DNA of 64,000 nt, from positions 1-64,000 of the forward strand of contig JAFLCC010000002.1 of assembly GCA_017302835.1 (NCBI GenBank), given 5' to 3'. Source of the stretch: Deltaproteobacteria bacterium. GTDB lineage: Bacteria; Bdellovibrionota; Bdellovibrionia; Bdellovibrionales; Bdellovibrionaceae. Each line of letters begins with the position of its first letter. Position 1 is the first letter of the stretch. Under the pieces are notes generated by a model. It saw only the letters and a list, made by a program, of their open reading frames with translations, was not told where the DNA came from and ran no database searches. Shown one piece after another: positions 1-8,498 of the stretch. Made by a program: the position numbers and the translations under genes.

Positions 1-682
1 CGCTGGAAGGATTTCCCGCAACAATCGGAAGCGCAGCACTGCCATTACTGGTTGTCTGCACATAATTCGCAGCCGGAGTCGCAAGCAGAGTATTTAGATT
101 TGTTAATTGAGTTGGATTCAGCGCCGGAGCTGTCGCCGGATTGCCACTGCCATCCACCGCGCGCAGAATATGACTCACTTCAAATTTATCTACTTTTTGT
201 GCTTCAAGCGCGTACATAGCTTGCGGTACATAATTTAAATTCATAAGTGGCATCGCCTCATAGGCAGCCATAGTTTCATCTTTAAAATACACTACCAGTT
301 TACGTCCATCGGCTGAGTTAGGTGTGTAAGTGGTGCCTGCGGCACAGCGAGTGGTATCCAAGGTCATCGTTTCACGATTAGCAAAAATGCGGTCTACTTG
401 GTAAGTTGCCGTATCTAATCTTGTACCAGTGCCATCATTTAGAGTGAGTGCAAAAACGCCAGAAGAGCCAGCCATATTTAAAGTTTGAACTTCCTCATAC
501 AGCAAACAGTTTTCTGAACCAGGAGAGCGAACTTGTAACCGAAACTGAACTGATGATCCTTCAAGTGGATTTCCATCAGGTTTAAAGATGCGCCCTTGGT
601 AGGACACGCCAGGGTTGTTAGCAAAACTGGTCATCAATGAAAATTGAAACAGTAAAAAAACAAATAACCGTAAACTTTTCAT
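1..682 (-). CDS. secreted YQGR-type surface or fibre-like protein, 5' part only
   Basis: Reading leftwards from an ATG at 680-682 the frame stays open to the window edge, so only about the first 227 residues are present. It begins with a signal peptide (MKSLRLFVFLLFQFSLMTSF, cleavage probably after SFA), followed by the motif YQGRIFKPDGNPLEG. This N-terminal pattern (YQGRI, then a short P-x-G/D-G-x-P-L-E segment) is familiar from large Bdellovibrio-type surface or tail-fibre-like proteins, whose C-termini often carry an S74 chaperone domain; that part would lie outside the window. The visible region is rich in Asn, Thr, Ala and Val, as in beta-structured adhesins. Function is inferred from family resemblance only. 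Confidence 0.75.
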   Translation of the reverse strand, partial: MKSLRLFVFLLFQFSLMTSFANNPGVSYQGRIFKPDGNPLEGSSVQFRLQVRSPGSENCLLYEEVQTLNMAGSSGVFALTLNDGTGTRLDTATYQVDRIFANRETMTLDTTRCAAGTTYTPNSADGRKLVVYFKDETMAAYEAMPLMNLNYVPQAMYALEAQKVDKFEVSHILRAVDGSGNPATAPALNPTQLTNLNTLLATPAANYVQTTSNGSAALPIVAGNPSS

Positions 683-988
683 AGTAATGTTATAGATCGG
701 TGGAACTTGCCAAAGCTTTAGCTAAGTATTACATTTGTCTCATATTTTGACGAAATTATTAACACATTCCAAAATTGAGATTTTGCATTGAGAAAATTAT
801 CTCAATCTAGGAATTTTCAGATAATTCCCTGAGCTCTTAAATAAGCATGCTGCCTTGAAGTTGGAACGTCAAACGTATTAACCAGGGGCCATTAAACCAA
901 GTAAAATATATAGAGCTAAAACCAGTCAGGTTTGATATTTTTTCAATTCACCATGAATCATATGGAATGATATTTTTTTTAGTTTAAA
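683..988. other. intergenic region between divergent genes
   Basis: This AT-rich stretch separates the minus-strand surface protein from the plus-strand lipoprotein gene and must hold both promoters. I see no convincing reading frame, RNA gene or long inverted repeat in it. Confidence 0.5.
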
Positions 989-1921
989 ATGGCGGTGATG
1001 CGAAACTTTGTAAAAGTTATTTTCTTATTAATGATTTATGTTGCTTTTATTTTTCCTACTGGATCCTGTTCTTCAAAAGACAATTTAAAATCTAAAGGTC
1101 CTTCAGCCATAGAGCAAGCAAAGGTAAAAATTCATAACGAAAAGTACGCTGAAGCCGAATCCATACTTATTGATTTCCTAATGCTCCACCCAGGTCATTC
1201 CCGGGCTAAAGTTATTCTTGCATCGGTTTATATTCATAGAGCTGGAATTCGTATAGAAGATTATCTTAACTTAGAAGAAGTTATTAACTCAAAACCTTCT
1301 GAGACGGATGTCTATTTAGAAAAATCTTATCTAGAACTTTTTTCTCATAGTACTGATAATGAAATGAAAGACCTTGGTGAATATCTTAAGCGATTTAATA
1401 GCCTTGTCTTACAAATTCATGCCTGGAAAGACAAGCTAGAAAAACTTCCTAAGTTATCTGATACCCAAGCACAAGATTTAGAAAGTGCGATATCTATTCT
1501 TTCATCACTGTCAATGAAGCCAAGTAACAAAACAAGTAGACTCGATGAGATGGAAAACCATGACGAAATAGTAACCAACGGCATGATCCTTTATCGAGCT
1601 GCCCTTAAAATTTATTTTTTCAAATACCTTTGGGAAAAGGGAAATTTTTTACCCGTAAAAGAAAAAATGATTTGTAGAAGTACCCTATTAAATTTGAAAG
1701 AAAAAATGACGTATTTAGAAAAATATATCCAAGATGTATTTACTGATTTCGCTGTCGGTCTGCCCAGATCTAGTGAAAAGACCCTAGAACAAAGTAAAAC
1801 TTTTTCTGAAAAAACTGATCAGTTTCTTTTGTGGATGCAAAATATAGATCCTCAGACGCAGTCATTATCTGAGCTTTTAGAAAATCTCCCCAAAGTCGAA
1901 GGTTTTGAATGCAACTTTTAG
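989..1921 (+). CDS. putative TPR-containing lipoprotein
   Basis: The 310-residue product starts with a hydrophobic leader ending in T-G-S-C near residue 27, a plausible though imperfect lipobox because the usual Leu at -3 is Thr. Residues about 45-80 (QAKVKIHNEKYAEAESILID and on) read like a tetratricopeptide helix pair. The rest is helical and charged with no recognised catalytic motif. Two in-frame ATGs (989 and 998) are possible starts; neither has a strong Shine-Dalgarno, and the later one gives a more normal signal peptide. It overlaps the next gene by 13 bases, so the two are probably translationally coupled and work together in the envelope. No specific function can be assigned. Confidence 0.75.
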   Translation: MAVMRNFVKVIFLLMIYVAFIFPTGSCSSKDNLKSKGPSAIEQAKVKIHNEKYAEAESILIDFLMLHPGHSRAKVILASVYIHRAGIRIEDYLNLEEVINSKPSETDVYLEKSYLELFSHSTDNEMKDLGEYLKRFNSLVLQIHAWKDKLEKLPKLSDTQAQDLESAISILSSLSMKPSNKTSRLDEMENHDEIVTNGMILYRAALKIYFFKYLWEKGNFLPVKEKMICRSTLLNLKEKMTYLEKYIQDVFTDFAVGLPRSSEKTLEQSKTFSEKTDQFLLWMQNIDPQTQSLSELLENLPKVEGFECNF

Positions 1922-2994
1922 CCTGGGCACTGTTCTTTTTACATTTATGTTGGCAACTTTCATCCGTCGCGGCGTCAATTGGAGCCGTACAAACTAACTG
2001 GCAGCAACAGGATAATTTTCTATCCCATCGTTCTTTAGGGGCTGCCTGTAACGCCATTAGAAACATTCGCATCGATCCCCCTTGCAACCCTGCTTTCCTG
2101 GGGCTGGACTCTGAAGGTGTACCTGAAGAACGTGAAGGTCTTTTATCGGCCCAATTACTGCTCGGAGATACCTATAAATATTTTTATAAAAATCGAGACC
2201 TTTTTAATGAATCTGATAAACGAGCTCTCATTGAAGAACTTTTTTCGCATCGAGGGAGTGTGGGTCTTGATAGCAGCATTCAATTATGGTGGAAGGAAAA
2301 TCCCTTTGTCATTGGAATAGAACCTCTACGATTACATTCCTATTCTGAAGTTATCAATTCGGCTTATCCAGATATTTTTATGGAAGGAATTTATCAGCAA
2401 AGTTTATTTTTTCTCTACGGCACCAGCTTTAAAAGCTCATCTTTAAATAAGAATCCACTTTTAGGAATAAAAGTAAGTTTATTAGAACGACAGATTATTT
2501 CTGAACATTTTTATTTGTTTGATGCTCTTAATAATTTAGATGATTACTTTCAAGTAAAAAAACAAAAAGCCATCATGATCGAACCGGGATTTTCTTGGGA
2601 TTTAAGTGGTGAAAATAGTGAATGGAATCCTTTGTTGAGCCTTAAATTCTCCCAAATTGGTTTCGTCGATCAAAAAATTGATTCCTTACCGATGAAAACT
2701 TATGCTGATTTTGGATTGTCCATCGCACCCTCCTTATTCTCTAAAAATTTTGAAACAGCAATTAACTATAGAACGAACTCAGATAAAGAACTATTGCAAA
2801 ACCTGAGTCTGGCCTTTTCACTTTCCCTATCTTGGATTCAGATATATCTTGATCTTGAAAAAGACACGCCTTCACTGGGGCTATCGACAAGATGGCGCAA
2901 CTGGAGCTCTGGCATTATCTTTCAACAACAAAAAACTTTGCTCGAAGGATCTGCAAGAGATATTACTTTTTTAGAATTCAGAATTTTAATATAA
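1909..2994 (+). CDS. putative outer-membrane beta-barrel protein
   Basis: The 361-residue product begins with a signal peptide (MQLLAWALFFLHLCWQLSSVAA). A globular N-terminal part is followed, after about residue 130, by many short amphipathic stretches with alternating aromatic and polar residues. It ends in FLEFRILI, a hydrophobic terminal strand of the kind recognised by the barrel assembly machinery although the last residue is Ile rather than Phe. The start overlaps the upstream lipoprotein gene by 13 bases, suggesting a lipoprotein/barrel pair. No family was recognised; the barrel assignment rests on sequence texture alone. Confidence 0.6.
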   Translation: MQLLAWALFFLHLCWQLSSVAASIGAVQTNWQQQDNFLSHRSLGAACNAIRNIRIDPPCNPAFLGLDSEGVPEEREGLLSAQLLLGDTYKYFYKNRDLFNESDKRALIEELFSHRGSVGLDSSIQLWWKENPFVIGIEPLRLHSYSEVINSAYPDIFMEGIYQQSLFFLYGTSFKSSSLNKNPLLGIKVSLLERQIISEHFYLFDALNNLDDYFQVKKQKAIMIEPGFSWDLSGENSEWNPLLSLKFSQIGFVDQKIDSLPMKTYADFGLSIAPSLFSKNFETAINYRTNSDKELLQNLSLAFSLSLSWIQIYLDLEKDTPSLGLSTRWRNWSSGIIFQQQKTLLEGSARDITFLEFRILI

Positions 2995-3035
2995 ATTCAT
3001 ATCTATCAAATCATCTAAAATCAAATAATCTAATA

Positions 3036-3977
3036 TCAAGGTTTTTGAATAAACTCTTGAACAGCAGTTAACATGGAAGCGATAATGTCCAGAGTATCTA
3101 CATTGATATGCTTTGCCTCCAAATGAACGATCCTTTTTGGCTCGGGCAATAATCTTTCTAAGGCTTTACCTGATTCTGGAGGAAACACGGTATCCTGAAG
3201 GCCTCGAACAACCATAAATTCTCCCTTCAAGTAAGGAAGATGAATTTTCGGTGCGATGAGTTCGGTTGAAAACTCAATGGCTTGATGAAAAGGCTCTTTT
3301 AATAACACGGGAATACGGTCCCCAAACTCTTTCTCAAATACAGAGTTCACTTCGGCACCACCAAAGGCAAAAATAGTTTTGGTGGGAACAAATTTTTGCG
3401 ATTCAGCAACTCGCAAACTTATTGGTAAAAAAAGACTTCCAAGACTAACCCCTAAATTATATATTTTATTAACTTCAACCCAAGTTTGTGAATTTAGCCA
3501 TTTCCAAACCCCAACACTTTGTCCAATGGTTTGAAATACAGATTGGGTAAGTTTTTCTGGCGCTGCCAACATTTCCTCAGCGGTTGCCGGGTAGTTATAT
3601 CCAACAAGAACAATATTTTTTGGATTTCCTATCAAGGCTAAGCTTTGACTTCCAGTTTGGAATCCAGATATCACAAAAAGAACTGGGTATTTTTGCGTAG
3701 ATTGCCAAAAACCCTTAGGGCCGCTAATTAAAATACGACAGGTACCAGAATAAGGGTGGGTAAAAATAATCTTGTGCACCTCTCGATCTTGTTGGGGGAC
3801 TATTTGATCACTTATCAAAGATAAGGGAATATGAACATTTAATTCATTTTCCAAGGCCAAAGCCGCTGCATCTGATTTGAATTTATTTAAATCAAAAGCA
3901 AATACCGAAGTTTTAATAAAAACGATGAGGACAAATATTTTTATGGTTTTCATATACGTCGAGCTTATTATTTTCAT
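3036..3977 (-). CDS. secreted alpha/beta-hydrolase family protein
   Basis: A 313-residue product with a signal peptide (MKTIKIFVLIVFIKTSVFAF, starting at residue 9, which is probably the true start). The nucleophile elbow is G-V-S-L-G around Ser178. A plausible acid residue is Asp262 in RGLQDTVFPP and the His is His290 in EAKHINVD, spacing normal for alpha/beta hydrolases. The fold is typical of esterases or thioesterases; the substrate cannot be told. It is the last gene of a minus-strand operon, beginning five bases after the subtilase stop, and is presumably exported to the periplasm or outside together with the protease. Confidence 0.8.
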   Translation of the reverse strand: MKIISSTYMKTIKIFVLIVFIKTSVFAFDLNKFKSDAAALALENELNVHIPLSLISDQIVPQQDREVHKIIFTHPYSGTCRILISGPKGFWQSTQKYPVLFVISGFQTGSQSLALIGNPKNIVLVGYNYPATAEEMLAAPEKLTQSVFQTIGQSVGVWKWLNSQTWVEVNKIYNLGVSLGSLFLPISLRVAESQKFVPTKTIFAFGGAEVNSVFEKEFGDRIPVLLKEPFHQAIEFSTELIAPKIHLPYLKGEFMVVRGLQDTVFPPESGKALERLLPEPKRIVHLEAKHINVDTLDIIASMLTAVQEFIQKP

Positions 3978-3981
3978 AGGC

Positions 3982-5688
3982 CTAAAACGATCTAAGAACC
4001 GGCATTGAAAATTGGGCCGGCTTGGGCAAGGATTTGGATAAAGATGGTAAAACCTCTGCCGACACGGCTGTCCCTCCTGCGGGAGAGCAAAGACCAGAGT
4101 TTATTGGAGTTTGAAAGACTTCAACGACATTCATGGGGATAGCAGCGAATCTTGGATAAACCCGATAACCATTAACTGAACTAACAACCATATCATTGCT
4201 CCATTGACGACTTAAGTTTCGATCCAATAAGAGGGGGTCAAAATCAACCATCACTCTTACACCCATTGCCGTTTGAACCAAGACACCCCCCTTTTCAAGG
4301 AGCTCTTGAATATTCGGAGATAAGCTTGCATTTGGCTGTAATGGAAATTGATAAAAACAGCCAGGCCCCGTAAAACCAAATCCAAGCATTTGAACTGGGA
4401 GTCCACGTCCTGAACCCACGGTCATAGATTTATTTCCTAATTCCGTCCCCCTATCGTTTTTAGAGACACGTTTAAGCAGATCTTCTTTTGTCATCAATGG
4501 GTTCAAAGATTTTAAAATTGAAACTCCAGCCGCAACCACAGCCGCAGCGTTCGAGCTACCGCGATATTCTTCTGAACTAGAAATTCGTATGGATGAAGGA
4601 GCTATGATTTCTGGTTTTTTCAATATCACTGATGAAGAAGACCTATCCGAATCAGAAGCTCCTACAGTTATAACGCTCATATTATCAGCCGGGTTTAGAA
4701 GGGTCTCTTCTTCTGAATGGGATTTTACCGTTACATGATCTCCATCAACAGTGATCCGAAGCCTATCAGATTTTTTAAAATTATGACTGCGGTCTTTTAC
4801 TCTTATATAATAAAGACCTTTCTTAACTTCGGCAGTCAGAATTTCCCTAGGATACTTAGAATAACCTGGTCGCTCTTCAGCGGGATCTATAGACTGCTTT
4901 AAACCGGCTGTTTGAACTATATTTAACAAATCATCTGTTAATACAAGATCCAAATCTTTTTCTGTTCCGGTGCTGACATCATCGCTAAAATCACTCCAGC
5001 TCAGTCCGACTCGAAGTGAACACTTGCCATCTTTAGCTTTAATATCACACTTAATTGCTAATGACTTATTCTCATCAGGGAGCCTAACCCAAGATTCCTC
5101 ATCAGATTCTATAGAGGAATTATAAGTTCTATTGGCAAAGTTTCCTGCCGCATTGATCCAGATAACCCCTTCATTTGTAGCGCGAGAAACTTCTTCATTA
5201 AAAAAACCTTTGCCATCCCAATTGCTTCCGTACTCCCAAACTTCTGAATACAAAACGATATCTATTTTCCTTGCAATAATATCAGAAATTGCATTCTTAA
5301 AATTAGTGTAGCCGTAAACATTATACAAATGAAGTTCAGGCAACATTTTTTCGTAGGCACCATTATTCGACATCAAAGCTGTTAAAATTTGGGCCATCAC
5401 TTTTCCGTGTTCATTTTTTGAATCAGGAGGACTCGAAACTAAGCCTTTATGGTATTGAGTCCCTGCTGGCAGAGTACGACCAATTTCTTTTTCATAGTCA
5501 TAGAAACCTTGATCAAGAACCGCCACAGAAAGCTGACGAATCGGCGGAACAGAGTAAAATGATTCAAAACCCAATTGTTGAATGATGTCCTTAATATTAA
5601 GGAAAGGGGATTTTTCGAGAGAGAAAACAGGGACGGCCAGAAACAGTCCCATGATTAAATTAAGTATCCGCACTTTTAAGCCCTCCAA
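3982..5688 (-). CDS. secreted subtilisin-like (S8) serine protease
   Basis: The 568-residue product has a signal peptide (cleavage after VFS near residue 23) and a subtilase catalytic domain. Asp59 lies in LSVAVLDQG, His94 in NEHGKVMAQ, the oxyanion Asn183 in INAAGNF, and the expected Ser379 in GSSNAAAVVAAG. The last motif deviates from the classical GTSMAAP (Thr to Ser, Met to Asn, Pro to Ala), but all four catalytic positions are filled. A likely beta-sandwich insertion around residues 210-320 resembles a pre-peptidase C-terminal or P-like domain inserted before the Ser motif. It is the middle gene of a three-gene operon. It probably degrades or processes extracellular or periplasmic protein. 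Confidence 0.85.
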   Translation of the reverse strand: MEGLKVRILNLIMGLFLAVPVFSLEKSPFLNIKDIIQQLGFESFYSVPPIRQLSVAVLDQGFYDYEKEIGRTLPAGTQYHKGLVSSPPDSKNEHGKVMAQILTALMSNNGAYEKMLPELHLYNVYGYTNFKNAISDIIARKIDIVLYSEVWEYGSNWDGKGFFNEEVSRATNEGVIWINAAGNFANRTYNSSIESDEESWVRLPDENKSLAIKCDIKAKDGKCSLRVGLSWSDFSDDVSTGTEKDLDLVLTDDLLNIVQTAGLKQSIDPAEERPGYSKYPREILTAEVKKGLYYIRVKDRSHNFKKSDRLRITVDGDHVTVKSHSEEETLLNPADNMSVITVGASDSDRSSSSVILKKPEIIAPSSIRISSSEEYRGSSNAAAVVAAGVSILKSLNPLMTKEDLLKRVSKNDRGTELGNKSMTVGSGRGLPVQMLGFGFTGPGCFYQFPLQPNASLSPNIQELLEKGGVLVQTAMGVRVMVDFDPLLLDRNLSRQWSNDMVVSSVNGYRVYPRFAAIPMNVVEVFQTPINSGLCSPAGGTAVSAEVLPSLSKSLPKPAQFSMPVLRSF

Positions 5689-5697
5689 GGCCTTGGC

Positions 5698-6168
5698 TTA
5701 TCGCCAATATAAACCGGGGTATCCGTAATAGTAGTAGTTGTAGTAGCCTTGCCCGTAATTATAATAGGGAGTATAGTAGTTTCCATAATAGCAATAAGTT
5801 GGAAAATAGTTATAGTAGGTAGGATAGTTGGGATAATAATAAGAAGAACCCCAGTAAAAATACCAGCTTGAAATCCCGCCTTGGGTATCTAGTTCATTTA
5901 AAATTTTGTTTGTAGGCAAATTTACAAAATGAGAAGCCTCACTTAATATCAGAGATTTTGCTTCTTCTTTATTTCCCATAATTTTTTTTACGTAAACCAT
6001 GGCAACAGAATTGTCACGAGTATCGACGCGAAGAACGGTAGTTCCCTCGTCAACCGATTGAACATTCATAACCAAGGCTGGGTTATCTAGTTCATTGGCG
6101 AAAGAAATCCCACTTGTTATCATTACAGTCAAAAGTAAAAGCAGATGACTAAAAATAGATTTTTTCAT
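5698..6168 (-). CDS. small secreted tyrosine-rich protein
   Basis: The start chosen is the ATG at 6166-6168 (MKKSIFSHLL), because AAGGA at 6178-6182 is about nine bases upstream; the in-frame ATG at 6175-6177 sits directly against that Shine-Dalgarno. A signal peptide (cleavage after SFA) precedes about 75 ordinary residues and then a C-terminal tail of roughly 55 residues made mostly of Tyr, Asn, Pro and Gly. Such Tyr/Gly/Asn tails are low-complexity and may be adhesive or cross-linkable. It leads an operon with a subtilase and an alpha/beta hydrolase, so it may be a partner or substrate of the protease. No family recognised. Confidence 0.8.
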   Translation of the reverse strand: MKKSIFSHLLLLLTVMITSGISFANELDNPALVMNVQSVDEGTTVLRVDTRDNSVAMVYVKKIMGNKEEAKSLILSEASHFVNLPTNKILNELDTQGGISSWYFYWGSSYYYPNYPTYYNYFPTYCYYGNYYTPYYNYGQGYYNYYYYGYPGLYWR

Positions 6169-6205
6169 GATTACCATCCTTCGTTTTTAAATTAAATGAA
6201 TTTAT

Positions 6206-6334
6206 GAGCCTTTCCCCAAAAGGTCAGATACAAGGCGTGATTCCGTCAAAAAATTCGTGGAGGCTTACTTTATGTAAGTTGGAACGAATTTTTTGACGGT
6301 CCAACGAAGTAGATGACCTTTTGAGGAAAGGCTC
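6206..6334. repeat. nested extragenic palindrome, long copy
   Basis: Three inverted repeats are nested here. The outer arms are 6206-6226 and 6314-6334 (21 bases, one mismatch). The middle arms are 6243-6258 and 6284-6299 (CCGTCAAAAAATTCGT and its exact complement). The inner arms are CTTAC 6264-6268 and GTAAG 6274-6278 around TTTAT. The right flank, CCAACGAAGTAGATGACC (6301-6318), recurs in a shorter palindrome at 59953-60005. It lies upstream of the Tyr-rich operon on one side and the cytochrome b gene on the other, outside any gene. Confidence 0.9.
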
Positions 6335-6721
6335 TTTATAGTTTTGCCCTGATATAGATACATGTAGACTAATTAGTCAAGTTCAGATTTGTGAACATTG
6401 TGAGTCCCAATAAACCTTATTTTTCAAGAAGTTTTCGTCTTGCTCAAACTTGAAAAATCAAGCAAGCGATAAAGGGATGACTAGTCGTAAAGCTCCAGAT
6501 CAACACTGCGGAGAGCATTTACAAAGACATCATGGGTCAATGTCCACTCTCAACAAAAATATCATGATGGATTATACTTTCGTAAATTGACCAGAAAGCC
6601 TAGAGGATTCTAATTGCTGAATTTTGCTTGATTTAGGCCATATGGTCAATAGACTGAATTGGTCCCAAAATTGATAGTAATGCTGAGAAGAATATAATAT
6701 CCGTTTCAAATTGGAGTTTTT
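6335..6721. other. intergenic region upstream of the cytochrome b gene
   Basis: I see no convincing gene in this stretch. A short minus-strand frame (6572-6766) lacks a signal peptide, domain or good start and overlaps the start of the cytochrome gene. The region must contain the promoter of the cytochrome b gene. Confidence 0.45.
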
Positions 6722-7477
6722 ATGAGACCGCAACTTGTATATGACCTGCCGACTCGATTTTTTCATTGGCTCTTTGCTGGACTTTTTTTAACCAGTTTTA
6801 TAATTTCTAAAACCGTCGATGATGATTCTCCCTGGTTTAATTTTCATTCACTTGCAGGATTAACCTTGGGGTTTTTAGTACTTCTTAGAATTCTATGGGG
6901 TATTTTTGGTACAAAGCATGCCCGATTCACTGGCTTTGCGCTGAACCCGATGGATCTCGTCAACTATTTCAAGGGTATTCTTACGGGTGAGAAAAAACGA
7001 TGGGCCGGACACAATCCGGCATCCAGCTGGGCTGGCATCACTATGATGGTCTTGGCACTTTGTCTCGCAGTAACTGGCTATCTCATGACTTCTGGACCAA
7101 ATAAGGAAACCTTCGAAGATATTCATGAATTATTTGCGAACGGATTCATTATTATCGTGGTTCTACATGTTGCTGGAATTGTGCTGCACACCATTCGCCA
7201 CCAAGAGATGATTGGCCTAAGCATGTTTGATGGTAAGAAAGCGAATGTATCTGGCGATCAAACGATATCTTCGTCGAAATCAGCATTCGGCATTTTGTTA
7301 ATTGGCCTTGTCGTTGCGTTTGCCCTTTTTCTTTTCAAAAATTACAACAGCCAAACACGATCCCTCCAATTTTTTGGAACGACACTACAGCTTAGTGAGA
7401 GTGATGGAGATAAGGGAACTCAAAAACAAGGAATGGACGAGAAGCATGAAGCAGGGGAAAAAGATGGTGACGACTAG
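6722..7477 (+). CDS. cytochrome b561/hydrogenase-type di-haem membrane protein
   Basis: The 251-residue product matches the four-helix cytochrome b fold of Ni/Fe-hydrogenase b subunits and bacterial b561 proteins. Candidate haem-ligand histidines are His15 (RFFHW), His42 (FHSLAG), His135 (EDIHELF) and His149/156 (VVLHVAGIVLH). Four membrane helices span about residues 13-30, 42-63, 103-122 and 140-158, and a fifth hydrophobic segment lies near 188-206 before an acidic, Lys-rich tail. It probably carries electrons between membrane quinone and a periplasmic partner. No cytochrome c gene lies beside it, so the partner is unknown. Start ATG at 6722. Confidence 0.85.
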   Translation: MRPQLVYDLPTRFFHWLFAGLFLTSFIISKTVDDDSPWFNFHSLAGLTLGFLVLLRILWGIFGTKHARFTGFALNPMDLVNYFKGILTGEKKRWAGHNPASSWAGITMMVLALCLAVTGYLMTSGPNKETFEDIHELFANGFIIIVVLHVAGIVLHTIRHQEMIGLSMFDGKKANVSGDQTISSSKSAFGILLIGLVVAFALFLFKNYNSQTRSLQFFGTTLQLSESDGDKGTQKQGMDEKHEAGEKDGDD

Positions 7478-7510
7478 TTTTGATTTCTTTTCGATTTCAA
7501 GAGGTGGATT

Positions 7511-7690
7511 TTGAGTCAACTGCGAATAAAAACAAAGAACGGAAAGGGATGTTGGCATGCTGCGACCATTCTGAGAATTTTAAGTCGTTCTATGGATGGT
7601 GTCGATGTCATGAAATTTGAAAATGGTAAAATCAAAGAAGTCTTTTTGTTTTCAGCTGATCAAACCGCCAAAGATGCTTTCTGGATTTAA
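7511..7690 (+). pseudogene. short frame resembling the C-terminal end of an NTF2/SnoaL-like protein
   Basis: From a TTG at 7511 a frame of 59 codons runs to TAA at 7688-7690. Its second half, with DVMKFENGKIKEVFLFSADQ, looks like the last strands of SnoaL/NTF2-like proteins (F-x-x-G-K-I-x-E). The N-terminal two thirds of such a domain is missing, so this is most likely a gene remnant. It has AGGTGG just upstream and follows the cytochrome gene by 33 bases. The family match is tentative. Confidence 0.35.
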
Positions 7691-7838
7691 ACGATGAAGT
7701 CCCAAACTCTTGCAAGTCTTCTCAAGAAATTGAGAGAGGCGGCAAATTTTTTGACTCGCATTCTTTTTATAGACAACAGCGACCCTGTGCAGTTTACTTT
7801 AAGAAAAGTGACCCTAAACATTCTATAGGAAATCAGAT

Positions 7839-8207
7839 TTGGATTTAAAAGAAGGCACTTATTATTTTGCGCTTTTTGTCGGAGTTGGAACTCTAATTAT
7901 TGGCATTTTAGCTGTCTTGCGGCCTGAACCAATGTCAAAAAAATTCGGAATTTCTGTCGATGGGTCAGCTCTACCATACGTTATTAGCACAGGAGTTCGT
8001 GATATTTTTATTGGGCTAACTGTACTGATTTTATTTTATAAGAAAGAATGGTTAACACTTGGCCTAATCAATTTATGCATAGGAATTGTTGCAGCATCTG
8101 ATTTTATAGTAGTTCGAAAAAATGGAGATCAAAAAACTTCAATTGCTCATCTTTTTGGAGCCATCATGGTAACCATTTATGGCGTTTGGTTATTAGGTAA
8201 TCCGTAA
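7839..8207 (+). CDS. small four-helix membrane protein (DUF4267-like)
   Basis: The 122-residue protein starts at TTG 7839 with AGGA about eight bases upstream. It has four hydrophobic segments at roughly residues 8-27, 45-63, 69-89 and 100-118. The pattern, with a short hydrophilic loop and GVRDIFIGL before the second helix, resembles the DUF4267 family of small integral membrane proteins of unknown function. It stands alone between a decayed fragment and a regulator on the other strand. The family name is from memory of the pattern, not from a search. Confidence 0.65.
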   Translation: MDLKEGTYYFALFVGVGTLIIGILAVLRPEPMSKKFGISVDGSALPYVISTGVRDIFIGLTVLILFYKKEWLTLGLINLCIGIVAASDFIVVRKNGDQKTSIAHLFGAIMVTIYGVWLLGNP

Positions 8208-8498
8208 AATAATCAACATCACCTTTAGTCACTTCTGGCCGAGTCGAATTTCTTCAATTGGCGTTTTCTCTGTTTTTTTTGAAATGCATGAAATATCAAA
8301 ACTGAATCAGTCAGTTCCGCAACGTAAAAAACCTATAAGCCAGATTAAATCAGGACTTCTATATTTATTTGACAACCAAGCACATCTGGCTACCGCCATT
8401 GCTAGATCGAACGTATTCAACTTCGGGGTATCAGCGTATTTACACATAGGTAAATAATATCGAAGTGGTACAATTAAGATCCATTTGAGAGGCTACTT

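Noticed and set aside
6572-6766. Minus-strand 64-codon frame upstream of the cytochrome b gene
   Set aside because: It overlaps the start of a well-supported gene and has no recognisable feature.
7302-7514. Second frame within and beyond the cytochrome b gene
   Set aside because: It is mostly an out-of-frame shadow of the cytochrome tail.
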